A stretch of 64,000 nt of DNA, taken from Lumbricus rubellus. Taxonomy: Eukaryota; Annelida; Clitellata; Crassiclitellata; Lumbricidae. Shown piece by piece: positions 11,150-40,345 of the stretch. Numbering within the stretch: position 1 is the first letter of the stretch; each line of letters opens with the position of its first letter. Location of the stretch: positions 16,225,899 through 16,289,898 of the forward strand of contig OX243821.1 in assembly GCA_945859605.1 (NCBI GenBank), written 5' to 3'. Position numbers and translations under genes: made by a program. The notes under the pieces were generated by a model. It had not been told where the DNA came from and ran no database searches. It saw nothing but the letters and a program-made list of their open reading frames with translations.

Positions 11150-11672
11150 TCATTTGACGTACTGCCTATTTTACTCTTGACCTGCCTTATGACCTGCAAA
11201 ATTCTTTCTTTATTTTTAATGTACTCTTCACATTTAATTTTTCGACCTGCTGAATAACTCCCTGGACCCTGACACAAACTGCTGCAATCGTATAGCCCAT
11301 CCTTTCTGACCCTCGCTTACCGATAGACCTACAATGCATTAGATTTTACAGAGGATTCTAGATACATTTTAAGTAAGAAAATTGATGAACTTTAGGAGCG
11401 CCTTTGAAATAATCATGCGTGCAGAAGCACAGGGACGCCGCAGCCGTAGGCGGCAGAAGAAGAGATGGAGTGACATGATTCAGCATGACATGGAGATTCT
11501 TGATCTGAAAAAGGAAGACTCTGGAGACAGAACAACATGGAGACAAAGAATACGAGTGGCTGACCCTCCTCGGCGAGCGATTAATCCTAGCCAGAAAGAA
11601 AAGAGCACCTTTGAAATTATCTGAACAATCCTTTTGATTGTTTTTCATGTAGACCTAACTAACTGGAGTTGT
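11150..11672. repeat. dispersed repeat (copy 1) interrupted by a retrotransposon tail
   Basis: Closely related to 13950-14262: shared GACGTACTGCCTATTTTACTC, GACCTGCTGAATAACTCCC, TTTTACAGAGGATTCTA and AATTATCTGAACAATCCTTTTG. This copy carries an extra ~200 bp insert (about 11398-11605) bounded by CCTTTGAAATAATC and CCTTTGAAATTATC. Confidence 0.65.
11398..11605 (+). pseudogene. non-LTR RT C-terminal remnant inserted in a repeat
   Basis: The frame reads GRRSRRRQKKRWSDMIQHDM then DRTTWRQRIRVADP. This is the same basic GRxxxRxKKRW...WR pattern as the C-termini of endonuclease-RT elements. Near-identical 14-bp flanks look like a target-site duplication. Confidence 0.6.
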
Positions 11673-12385
11673 GATGGAAATGGGCGAAGTTTGGTCTCAG
11701 CTCTTGGGGGGGGGCTAAGTCATGGGTTTGGGTATACGACCGAGCGTCAAAAGGACGATCGCCAAAACGCGAAGCTCCAAGAGGGGAATGTGCTCCTCCC
11801 CAATTAACGAGTTTTTTCTTGAATTTCCACACTGCAAAAGCATTTTAGGATATCATTTTAACGACAGAGAAGGAGATACTGAGATACTCATCGTGAAGAG
11901 ACAGATAAATAGACACAGATAATCAGTTCAACTAATTTGAGCACTATGCCCTGCACCTTTGGATCGGTTTCACAAAGGCAATCTGTTAGGAACACGTTTG
12001 TCATTATCTATTCTATAATTTCAATTAAATTCAAGTTATCAGTCTAATAACTTTAGGGTAGGCTAATCTATCATTGTAGGAGTGTGAAATTTTTCTTTTA
12101 AGAGTCACCAGTCACCAAGGAAAAGATGACAGAATTACTTTACATTTGATCAATGGAATATGATTTGGGGGCAATCAAGTACCAGAAAGTGCCAGAAGCT
12201 AGTCATTTTAATCATCCAGTAAGCGACGGCTTAAAATTGAAATTTTTGCGTTTGGTTTTTGAATCGTCTGCCAACCTGTTCTTTTGCACATTAAACGAAT
12301 TATACTACGGTACCGCTACAGACTGCCAGATTTCGTTTTCACAGTCTTGATGTTGCGAAAGGCGGCTGGTGGATAGAAGCTCACA
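11673..12385. other. intergenic sequence without recognised features
   Basis: There are short open frames only, with no domain or splice pattern that I can support. Confidence 0.45.
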
Positions 12386-12393
12386 TTCTAGGC

Positions 12394-13243
12394 CAGCGGT
12401 TCCCAACCCGTGTGGAAAAGTGGCCCGCCAGGTCTAAAAAATTGCCCTCGTCTCTAAAAGAATTAACAAATATATATGGTAAAAATGACAATTTTAACAG
12501 GATAGGACACAATTATTTTCTATTACAAATTATTTTTTTATTTTGAAATCTTGAAAATAAAAACATCAAACATTCTATTTTAAATCAATAATAACAATTT
12601 TATATACTTTTAGTTAATTAAATTTTAGCCTTGTGGCCTCTGATGTCCTTCAAATAAGAAAAAGTGGCCCTCGTGTTCTCTAACTTGGAAAAAGTGGCCC
12701 TAACATCAAAAAAGGTTGTGAAATAGAGTTTCCCTGCTTATGAGAGAGATACCTCTACCTCACCTTTACTACACTAATCTGGGGACACTAAACTCAACAT
12801 GGGGGTGATAAGGAAAGAGAGCGGTACATTTTAACATTTAATGATCCACACAAAACTACATCTACTTACATGGCAACAAAGATGAAGAACGATACATGCT
12901 GAAACCTACTTCTTAATAAAAGAGTCCATACGAGTCCTTGATCTCTCGCCTAACTAAACTACCATCTCTGCGCGCCGAATGCAAGCATGCAAACCCTTTT
13001 AACTACAAGTACAATGACTAGACGTATAGTAGAGATACGCTTAAGCCAATCGGAACGCAGATTGCTAACTGCCCTACGGCCCCTACCAACAGTATTACAG
13101 CCTAGAGTTCAGGCTAGAGAGATTAACTTAGTGTGACATTGTCAATCAAACCCTTAATGAATGTGAGTAATGGATAATATAAACACAATATATATATATT
13201 TCTAATATCTAAATACTTAATCTATGACAGTTGGGAACCACTG
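12394..13243. mobile_element. non-autonomous hAT element, 850 bp
   Basis: Ends CAGCGGTTCCCAAC (12394) and GTTGGGAACCACTG (ending 13243) are inverted repeats typical of hAT elements. Flanking octamers TTCTAGGC (12386-12393) and GTCTAGGC (13244-13251) match at 7 of 8 positions, the 8-bp duplication expected. No transposase frame is present. Confidence 0.78.
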
Positions 13244-13481
13244 GTCTAGGCCTTTTGCCCTCTTGTTGTCCCCACAAGTACCATTCTTTTTACCCTTGGG
13301 AGTCCTTATTGATGCGCGGTAAAGTCGATGGATTCTTGGGGGGTGGGGGTTAGCCCCTATCCTCTAATAAACTTCGCCCATGTGTCAAGTATTTCACTTG
13401 TTAATCTGATTAAAAATGTTTTGTGTCTACAATAATTGTCCTTTATACAAGCAGAAACTTTGAGTCATTTGAAACGAATGT

Positions 13482-13602
13482 GTAGGGACCTTGAGCAATT
13501 GCTCACCGCATCGGCGTAAAACTCCGATACAGTGTCCGCGCTGCAGTCGGGGGCGCCTCTGAGTAGCGAGTTTGAAGGGGCGCTATAACAAGTGCACATA
13601 CA
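13482..13602 (+). mobile_element. SINE family 1, 3' portion only
   Basis: TAGGGACCTTGAGCAATTGCTC through GGCGCTATAACAAGTGCACATAC matches the body and tail of the SINE at 6951. The tRNA-like head is missing. Confidence 0.6.
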
Positions 13603-13692
13603 AACAGCATGTCACGTGTAGGAGTATTAGGCTTAGTTGACAAAAACTTATGTCGCATGATCTTTCTATTAATAGCCGACAGACGACACAGC

Positions 13693-13911
13693 CAGTGACT
13701 GCACCAGGATTTTAGTTTTTTGGCAGGGGCTGAACTCACGTAGGAATTTTTCGTTTTAATTTTTCATTTGCCAAAATTTATGGCGACCTTTTTTAGGCAT
13801 TTGCTTCATTTGGGGGCGGAGAGCTAATCATGAAAATATTAAATTTTTACATGTAAAAACCGGATGGCCTTTTTAGGGGATTTAGCCCCTCTGGCCCTGG
13901 CGCCGCCACTG
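13693..13911. mobile_element. hAT MITE, 219 bp, with perfect 8-bp target duplication
   Basis: Left CAGTGACTGCACCAGG and right CCTGGCGCCGCCACTG are imperfect inverted repeats. GACACAGC flanks both sides exactly (13685-13692 and 13912-13919). Confidence 0.78.
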
Positions 13912-13929
13912 GACACAGCTTTCACCAGT

Positions 13930-14262
13930 GGTCTCTGCTGGTCATTAATTTTTGACGTACTGCCTATTTTACTCTTTACCTACCTTATGACCTGCAAAAA
14001 TTCTTTTTAATTTCTAATGTACTCTGCACATGTAATTTTTCGACCTGCTGAATAACTCCCAGGAACCTGACGCGAACTGATGAAATTTTATAGCCCAACC
14101 TTCCTGACCCTCGCTTGCCGTTAGGCCTACAATGCAGTAGGTTTTACAGAGGATTCTAACTAAGCTTACATTTTTAAGTAAGAAAAATTGACGAACTTTG
14201 AAATTATCTGAACAATCCTTTTGGTTGTTTTTCAAGTAACTAACAGGAGTTGTGATGATAAG
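13930..14262. repeat. dispersed repeat, copy 2
   Basis: Uninterrupted relative of 11150-11672 (see that entry). It shows the empty-site arrangement GAACTTTGAAATTATCTGAAC where copy 1 carries the retrotransposon insert. Confidence 0.65.
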
Positions 14263-14454
14263 TCGGCCCGACACTAAGCAAGCAGTGCAAGTAGGCTACA
14301 GTATATAGTAGGCTACACACTATTTTAACTCTTTTTAGGCTACATTTTACATTTACAAACAAATCAATTCGCTACAGACTAATTCTGCACAAAATGAAAA
14401 ATTGAAAAACAATAATTATTGTTACAATAATATTAACTGGCCTAGTTAGCTACA

Positions 14455-14715
14455 CCGGTAAGCGAGAGTGGCATACGTCTGTTGGATACAACGGACTGCG
14501 GTTCAAGCCCCGGGAGTTGACATTTAGATATTTAGACATTTCGGGCTAGCACGTGTGGGACGCAGGGGCGCAAGCTCCTGCGGAGCGACCTTGGGCAAGT
14601 TGCTTACCCATCATTGTCTGTGGGGAAGGCAACGGGAAACCACCTCACTCATCTCATCCCCATGGGCGTAAAGCCAATGAACATGCCTTCCGGGCAGAGA
14701 ACCATCATCATCACA
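14455..14715 (+). mobile_element. tRNA-derived SINE, second type
   Basis: A head with an A-box-like GTGGCATACGTCTG and a B-box-like GGTTCAAGCCC (about 14503-14513) is followed by a body with GACCTTGGGCAAGT and GGAAGGCAACGGGAAACCACC. The head differs from SINE family 1 while part of the body phrase is shared. Confidence 0.5.
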
Positions 14716-14873
14716 ATAATATTATGAATGGACAATATTCTGCTAAATTGTATTTTCTTTGACGCAAAAAATCGTTTTGGCCGCAGCTTGTGCTTGTAAT
14801 CGCGACTGTTATCTCTGGGTTTTTTAGCACCCGAACAAGCCCAGTCTCGGGAACCTTTATTGTCCCGAGGTGC

Positions 14874-15275
14874 TCAGTTATAGCACAATGTGGGACGCGG
14901 TAGTGTAGTGGGTATGTTCCTCGCTTTGCAGTCGAAGGGTTGCAGGTTCGAATCCAAGTCGCCGCGTATGGGTAAGTCCTTCATTCGCAAATGCTCAGCG
15001 CTTCGGCGTGAAACTCCGATGCATTGTCTGTGCTGTAGTCGGGAGCGCCTCTGAGGAGATAGCTTGAAGGGGCGCTATAACAAGTGCACATACAAGCACA
15101 CAGTGATTGTACAAGCAAAAATCGAGGGGCAGAGACCATGATTCAAGCTGATCAGCAACTTTCAGCAATGCAGGTGGCAAGTTATAGCACAATGTGGGGC
15201 GTGGTGGTGTAGTGGGTATTTTCCTCGCCTTGCAGCCGAAGGGTTGCAGGTTCGAATCCACCTCAAGTGGATACT
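14874..15275 (+). mobile_element. two SINE family 1 copies in a direct duplication
   Basis: Copy 1 (14890-15098) has B box GGTTCGAATCC at 14945-14955 and the full tail. Copy 2 (15195-15270) has the head and B box but breaks off after CCACCTCAAGTGG. Both are preceded by AGTTATAGCACAATGTGG (14875 and 15181), so flank and SINE were duplicated together. Confidence 0.7.
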
Positions 15276-15704
15276 TGTCTTTATATTATTGGATGGCGCT
15301 TAGAACTGAATCGTCGTTCGAGGGAAGGAAATATGATAGCCAGAATCCGGCGTAGGCAACCAGTGCAGTTAATTCCTCCTGTAGGCCCATAAAACTTCAT
15401 TATAGTCAGACAGAGCGTAACATTGTACAATTTGGTGCGACAAGCAAAAGAAAGATAAGCTTATTTTTTAGTTCAAGAAGAAATTCTAAGAATAATAATT
15501 TGATATAGTGCTAGTTGAAGAAATAGGACAAAGTTTTCCATTTTTGGCTGGCAATATATCACACTTTTCGGAATTTCTTTCTGAACTCAAAAATATCTTC
15601 CCTTTTGCATGTGGCACCAAAACGCACAGTAACGATGTTTTCGACTGCTATGAGCTCTAATAATTAATTATACCCGAACTACTGTACAGTTAGTTCTAAG
15701 TGCT
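15276..15704. other. intergenic sequence without recognised features
   Basis: AT-rich; nothing recognised. Confidence 0.45.
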
Positions 15705-16217
15705 GGCTCAATACCTATTACCATCAGCTTTAGGTTTGGGAGAGGGGTGAGTTTTAGGACCTTAGCAGGGCTAACTCGATACCCATACTATCAGCTTTAG
15801 ACTGTGGAGAGGAGTGAGTTTTAGTACCTTAGCAGGTCTACAGCTCAATAGCAGTTCCATCATCTGCAGGGCTTTTTTTAAGGAATTTTTATAACTGTCC
15901 CATCCTCCATGGTAAATTAAGCCTACTTTCAATCGGAAGAAAATGGCCTGTTTTTCACTAGTTTCAACTGCACAGAAGTGCTTCTACAACTGTACAAATC
16001 CATTTAGAACTGCACATTTTGTGTACAACAGTTACTGCACGTTAAAAAGCCCTGATCACCTGTAGGCTTGGGGAAGGGGAGTATTAGTACCTTAGCAAGG
16101 CTAACTATAGACACTCATAACACCAGCTTTAGACTGTGGGGAGGGAAGTCTTAATACATTAGCAGGGCTAACTAGACACCAATACCATCAGCCTTTGGTT
16201 GCGGAGACGGGGTGAGT
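15705..16217. repeat. ~68-bp tandem repeat just upstream of the transglutaminase A promoter
   Basis: About 4.6 copies of a unit containing ATCAGCTTTAG, GGGGTGAGTTTTAG and ACCTTAGCAGGGCTAACT, starting near 15705, 15773, 15842, 16103 and 16170. The third copy is split by the MITE at 15867-16054. The array ends about 80 bp before the TATA box. Confidence 0.7.
15867..16054 (-). mobile_element. CAGGGCTTTT hAT MITE inside the tandem repeat
   Basis: 188 bp with CAGGGCTTTTTTTAAGG and AACGTTAAAAAGCCCTG-type inverted ends. Flanks ATCATCTG (15859-15866) and ATCACCTG (16055-16062) match 7 of 8. It is the same family as copies at 21149, 43239, 48601, about 51186 and 59485. Confidence 0.75.
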
Positions 16218-16329
16218 GCAGCGAACGAAAGCCAAAGATGAAACATCATCGGTTGGACAGACTTTAGTCCCCTATCACTATCCTAGACAAAGACCAATAT
16301 AAATAGACGTCTGTCAACGGTGCAAGACT

Positions 16330-35395
<19,066 letters not shown>

Positions 35396-35790
35396 AAAGA
35401 AAAGAATGGTGTTCCAATCAAGTTACGATGAAGCTCCAAGCTCAACTTTCGTTAACCCTGAAACAGCTTTATCGAACTTTGTGACATTTTGATGCTTTGC
35501 TATTTCATATAAAACAAGCTTCTATTTTTTCATGGATTATATATAGTCTATGCATACTTCGCTTGTTAATTCGTTTAATTCGCTTACATTATTTTATTTT
35601 GTTCAATCAAACTTTACTACAATTATAACTGCTTTGTATTGCATTGAATTGGATTGTACTGTATTGAATTGTGTCTAGTAAAGTTATAAAGTGCCCAGTG
35701 TAAGAGTTGTGGAAAAATAATTTGGGGGTTGGACCATTATCCACTTGGAATCGGGGTGTGAAAAACAGACTTTAACACGGGGTTCTAAGA
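35396..35790. other. 3' UTR/intergenic sequence after transglutaminase A
   Basis: AT-rich; a short ATTGTATTGAATTG-like run at 35635-35675. No gene. Confidence 0.45.
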
Positions 35791-35794
35791 AAGA

Positions 35795-35895
35795 CTGGGG
35801 AGTTGAACCCCCGCAATTCTCACCCTGAAAGTGCCTCTGACATTACACACCAATCAGAGGCGCTACCACTGCGAAAGACCCAGAGAACCAAAAGA
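35795..35895 (-). mobile_element. tRNA-like SINE head, minus strand
   Basis: Minus strand: A-box-like CGCAGTGGTAGCGCC and B-box-like GGGGGTTCAACTCCCC. No complete tRNA fold, so a SINE or pseudo-tRNA. Confidence 0.45.
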
Positions 35896-35994
35896 AGCAC
35901 TTGAGTAGGCTACCAGTCAAGAACGAATAACGTGCTAACTATATTAGGCAGAAACTTTGCTAGCGTCAACGCAATGGATTGATTGAATTATGGA

Positions 35995-36341
35995 CTGTTT
36001 TCCCGTCTGACTCTAGTTTTCTTAGTTGTTAAGTATCTCGCTTGCTAATCAATTCAATTTTTACTTCCAATGTTTTGCGTCAAACCCTAGGTTATAATTA
36101 TGACTGTCATTTTATGAGCAGGAATTTAGTTTTTTAGTTGTTAAGTGTCTCACTTTCTGAATTAATTCAACTTTACTCAGTGTTTTGAGTCAATAATAAT
36201 TGTCGTTTTGTGAGCACGAACTTAGTATTTTTAGTTACATAAGCTTATATATCAAGTATCTTGCTTGCTAATTAATTCAACTTTTACTGAAAATGTTTTG
36301 CGTCAAACGTTATAATTATTGTCGTCTCGTAAGCAGGAACA
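35995..36341. repeat. three-copy ~110-bp tandem repeat between the transglutaminases
   Basis: Units contain TTAGTT(G/A)...AAGT(A/G)TCT(C/T)GCTTGCTAAT, CAACTTTTACT, ATGTTTTGCGTCAAA and GAGCAGGAA. Copies start near 36020, 36130 and 36230. Confidence 0.65.
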
Positions 36342-37930
36342 GATCAGCTTTCTTTAAACTACGAAAGTAATCGATTATAAGCTGCTCTCTGTCATACTAA
36401 AAAACTCAATCGGACAATAAATTGTTGTAGTTTATCGAAGTAATTGCTAATGAGATTCACCTCAACTTTAAATTTTCCGAATCAGTTTGCAAATCATCAA
36501 TCTCCCAAGTTCCAACTCACCACTTCTCTCCACTTCAGTCTAGCTAGGCCCTGCCGAAGTGTTTTCAAACGAATTAAATTCTTGCTGTTGGTAAGTAGAA
36601 ATGTTATAGACCTACGGTTCCTACTTACTAAAGTTCAATAGATTATTCAATGGTCTGATGCCATTTCAAGTTGGTAGAAAAGATGATAAAGCAATTACCA
36701 AAACAATTATCTTCATAGATATTTCCACATCCATTGTAATTTATTCATTCCAACCCAATATTAGACAATGTTTCTAAGTTTTCTCTCATACGTGCTATTG
36801 CTTTCCGCAGCGAACTCTGACCTATAGACCCTGTTCATTTATCAGTGCCAGATCGAACAAGCGCCACGCCATATAAAAATGGTTCCAGTATAATACATGT
36901 ACAACCCGTGCAACCCTGAGATTCAAATCTCATAGTCTAATTAAGCCATCATCGGTATGCGAACAGGCATTCTCGCACACAGCGGCGCATGTGACCTACG
37001 CTCTTACCGAAGTAGCTATAGCCGAACCAGTTATAGACAAAATTAATGTTTGTTGATTCAAGCCAAACTCAGCGAGTCACTTTTTATCAGTGCAGGAATA
37101 ATAATCGGTTAGCCTACGTTAGAAGAACCTACATCAGTAAATCACTGTAGACATTCTGTTCCGATGACAGGCTCTGACAGACTAGAGACGAGGGATGTAA
37201 ACAGGGATGCCACTCATAGTTTTCTCCACCTACATATAGGCCTTTTGGGACTTGTCTAGGCATCTGAGTATTTTTTCAGGATCTATCTCTCTTTCTCACG
37301 GCGGTTTTTCCGATTTTTTCACATAAAATAGATTTTTAAAATGAAAATGCACAAAAGACATAAACAAAGTTGAAAATGCTGCTATTTTGGACCAAAAATT
37401 GTAGCTTTTGGAGCGAAAGACTAGAAAAAGGTCGTCAGAAATTTCAAGCGGGAGAAATTCATTTAGGCCTATTTTTCAGAGAAATTATCAATCTAGCCTT
37501 TTCTTGCCTTTTTCAAATTCAGAGCGGCATCCCAGGATGTACAAACTAAAAACACAAGAAACAAAACATAGAATTCGAAGCGGTGAAAGAGATATTAGTC
37601 TAGGCGGATGTGGGCATACAGAGACAAACCCAATACGACTAAAGCACACATACACATGTACAAGCTAGGACAACCTAGGCAGCCATAGACAAGCGCATCG
37701 TATACATGTATGAACCACGAAGTCATACATAGGCGTGAAGAGGAGTAGACTATAATCTCGTGGCTGGTGCGGCGAGGTTAACCCTACGCCCATCGAAGAG
37801 AGCCTTAGCCCTACGGCCAGCAGGAGACGAAGCGTTAATAAAAGTAGAAGCTGGAGAGGAAGGAATCATCATTGGCAGAAGCAAGCGGTAGACTCGACCA
37901 AAACGAAAAGCTACTCGTGCTATGGATTAT
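36342..37930. other. intergenic region upstream of transglutaminase B
   Basis: No coding exon recognised. It holds the candidate A poly(A) signal (36416) and leads into the B promoter. 37250-37520 resembles the GACGGGAAATT/GATGAC repeat family loosely. Confidence 0.4.
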
Positions 37931-37933
37931 GTT

Positions 37934-37995
37934 TATAAATAGACCGACTGAGCTAACAACACGCAAAAATCTGTTCTGCATTCGCTAACGCAAGG
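37934..37995 (+). promoter_or_regulatory. TATA box and short non-coding first exon of transglutaminase B
   Basis: TATAAATA at 37934-37941 followed by GACCGACTGAGC (A has GACGTCTGTCAAC) and a donor GG|GTACGT at 37996. No ATG in between. The match to the A layout in motif and spacing is the main evidence. Start site near 37965 is inferred. Confidence 0.5.
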
Positions 37996-38351
37996 GTACG
38001 TCTCTCTGTTTTGTATAGCAATCAGATACAATAATTATTGTAATAACTCATTCATTATAATAGAGATCCGGGTTAGCTTATAAAAATCATGAGCTGTTGT
38101 TTAGCTAAGCTGCCGGCTGTCTGTTTTCTAGTTATACGAATTCTAAACGTTGTTTTAATTAGCACGTAGCGACATCGTGCGAACAGCTGATTTTGTTGCC
38201 TTTTCAATTCGGGCCTTGGTTACGCGATGTGCGTAAACTTTTCTTGCCCTCTATCTATCAAACTGTGGATATCTATCTGTCTCTCTGTCTCTCTGTCTAT
38301 CTGTCTATCTGTCTATCTGTCTATCTGTCTATCTGTCTATCTGTCTATCTG

Positions 38352-38432
<81 letters not shown>

Positions 38433-40292
38433 TTATCTATCCATCTATCTATATATCTATCTATCTATCTATCTATCTATTTATCTATCTATTTTTTTTA
38501 TCTATCTATTTATCTATCTTTCTATCCATCCATCTATCCATCATCCATCCATCCATCTATCTATCTTTCAATCTGTATATATATATATATATATACATGG
38601 GCTTCTTTTTTATTACCCTGCATGTTTGTATGCGTCCATGCATGTATTAGATCTACACTGTGTCCGGTTAAAAAGTAGCCCCCAAACAAAAGTGTCACAA
38701 CTCGGTCAAAACTGTTAGGATATGTCTGAAATTTTAAACACAGCAACAGTGACCATATTTACATCAGATTCCAAAGTCGTTTGCAAATATTCGCGAGTTT
38801 GTCAAATTTATGAGCGTTTGCGTAGGAGCGCCAAAAAATTGAACTTTCCAGCATGGAAAACCTGAAAAGAAGTGAAATTCAGCTATATATGGCGCCCAAA
38901 AATGTGTTCCTTGTTCTCGGAGACACCACCGTAGACGTAATAGATTAATAGCTATCCAGGGATACACTCGGCTTCATATCTTGCAGCTGTGGCCGACCAG
39001 CAGTCCAGACTTTGATCCGGAGAACATGTACTGGAGGAGCGCGTTTTTCGTTCACGCGTATTCATGACATCGATAACCGTAGGGCGTAGGACGCGTCTGT
39101 TTGAAAATTGGCGGTTGTTTAACCAGGTGATCATCGAAAGGACCATAAAACAGTAGTGTCTAAGTCTACAGTCGTGTGTCGGTGAACAAGATGGACATTT
39201 TTAACGCCAGATTTAGTTGAATTTCACTTCCTTTCAAGTTTTCCATGTTGGAAAGTTCAATTTGTTGGTGCTCCGACGCAAACACTCATAAATTTGACAA
39301 ACTCACGAATATTTCTAATCGGTTTTAAAATCTCGTGTAAATATGGTCACTGTTGCTGTGTTTAAAATTTCAGACAAATCCTAAAAGTTTTGACCGAGTT
39401 GTGACACTTTTGTTTGGGAGCTACTTTTTAACCGGACACAGTGTATATGTATTTACGACAGTTATGAGCGTTTGTCCATCTGTCTCTCTGTCCGTCTCTC
39501 TGTCTGCGTGTTTGCTTCTGTATCAGCTTGCAATGTCATCTTGATATTCCACCCTGGAGTCGATTAATTCCAGTCTCATGTTGAATCCCAATTAAACAGC
39601 ACAACTTCGCTTTGGTCTGTCGTGGTTTTACCTAAACGACGTTAACGTTCAAAACAATGTCATGGTTAATCCAGTCTGGACACAAATTCGCATTGCGCTA
39701 TAAAACTATAAAATTTTCAATGCCCTATTATAGGCTTAAGCAGAAATGGATCAATGAACTGCGTCTCGTAGCTATTGGCAACGTGGTTGTCATTGGCAAC
39801 GTGGTTGTCATGCTGTGGATTTGAATGCTTCTCGCAGTGATCCATTATCTGGAAAGCACAACTGGCCTATGCCACCACACCGGGTATTGTTGTGCAACTC
39901 ATAAAACTGCAGACAAGTCATGATTTACATGTAATTTTATTGATTCAAATTTCTATTGAGTCTCTACAAGGGGCAAATGAGAGGCGCTCCCGACTTCAGC
40001 ACGAAGAAAATAAAATGTATAATTCCGAGTTGAATAAAAAAAAAGGCCTCAGTATGAGACCAAGGGAGCAGGATCAGGTTCTTGTTAGTTCGTGGGCCGC
40101 GCGGTGGTGCAACGGGTATGTTCGTTGTCTTGCAGCCGGATGGCGGCAGGTTCGAATCAACCTCAAGCCGCATCGTGGTGACCTTGGCCAGGTCCTTGCG
40201 CTTCAGCGTGAAACTCCGACTCAGTGTCCGCGCTGTAGTCGGGAGCTTAGTTGAAATTCTTGAAGGGACGCTATGACAAGTGCACAAACTGC

Positions 40293-40345
<53 letters not shown>

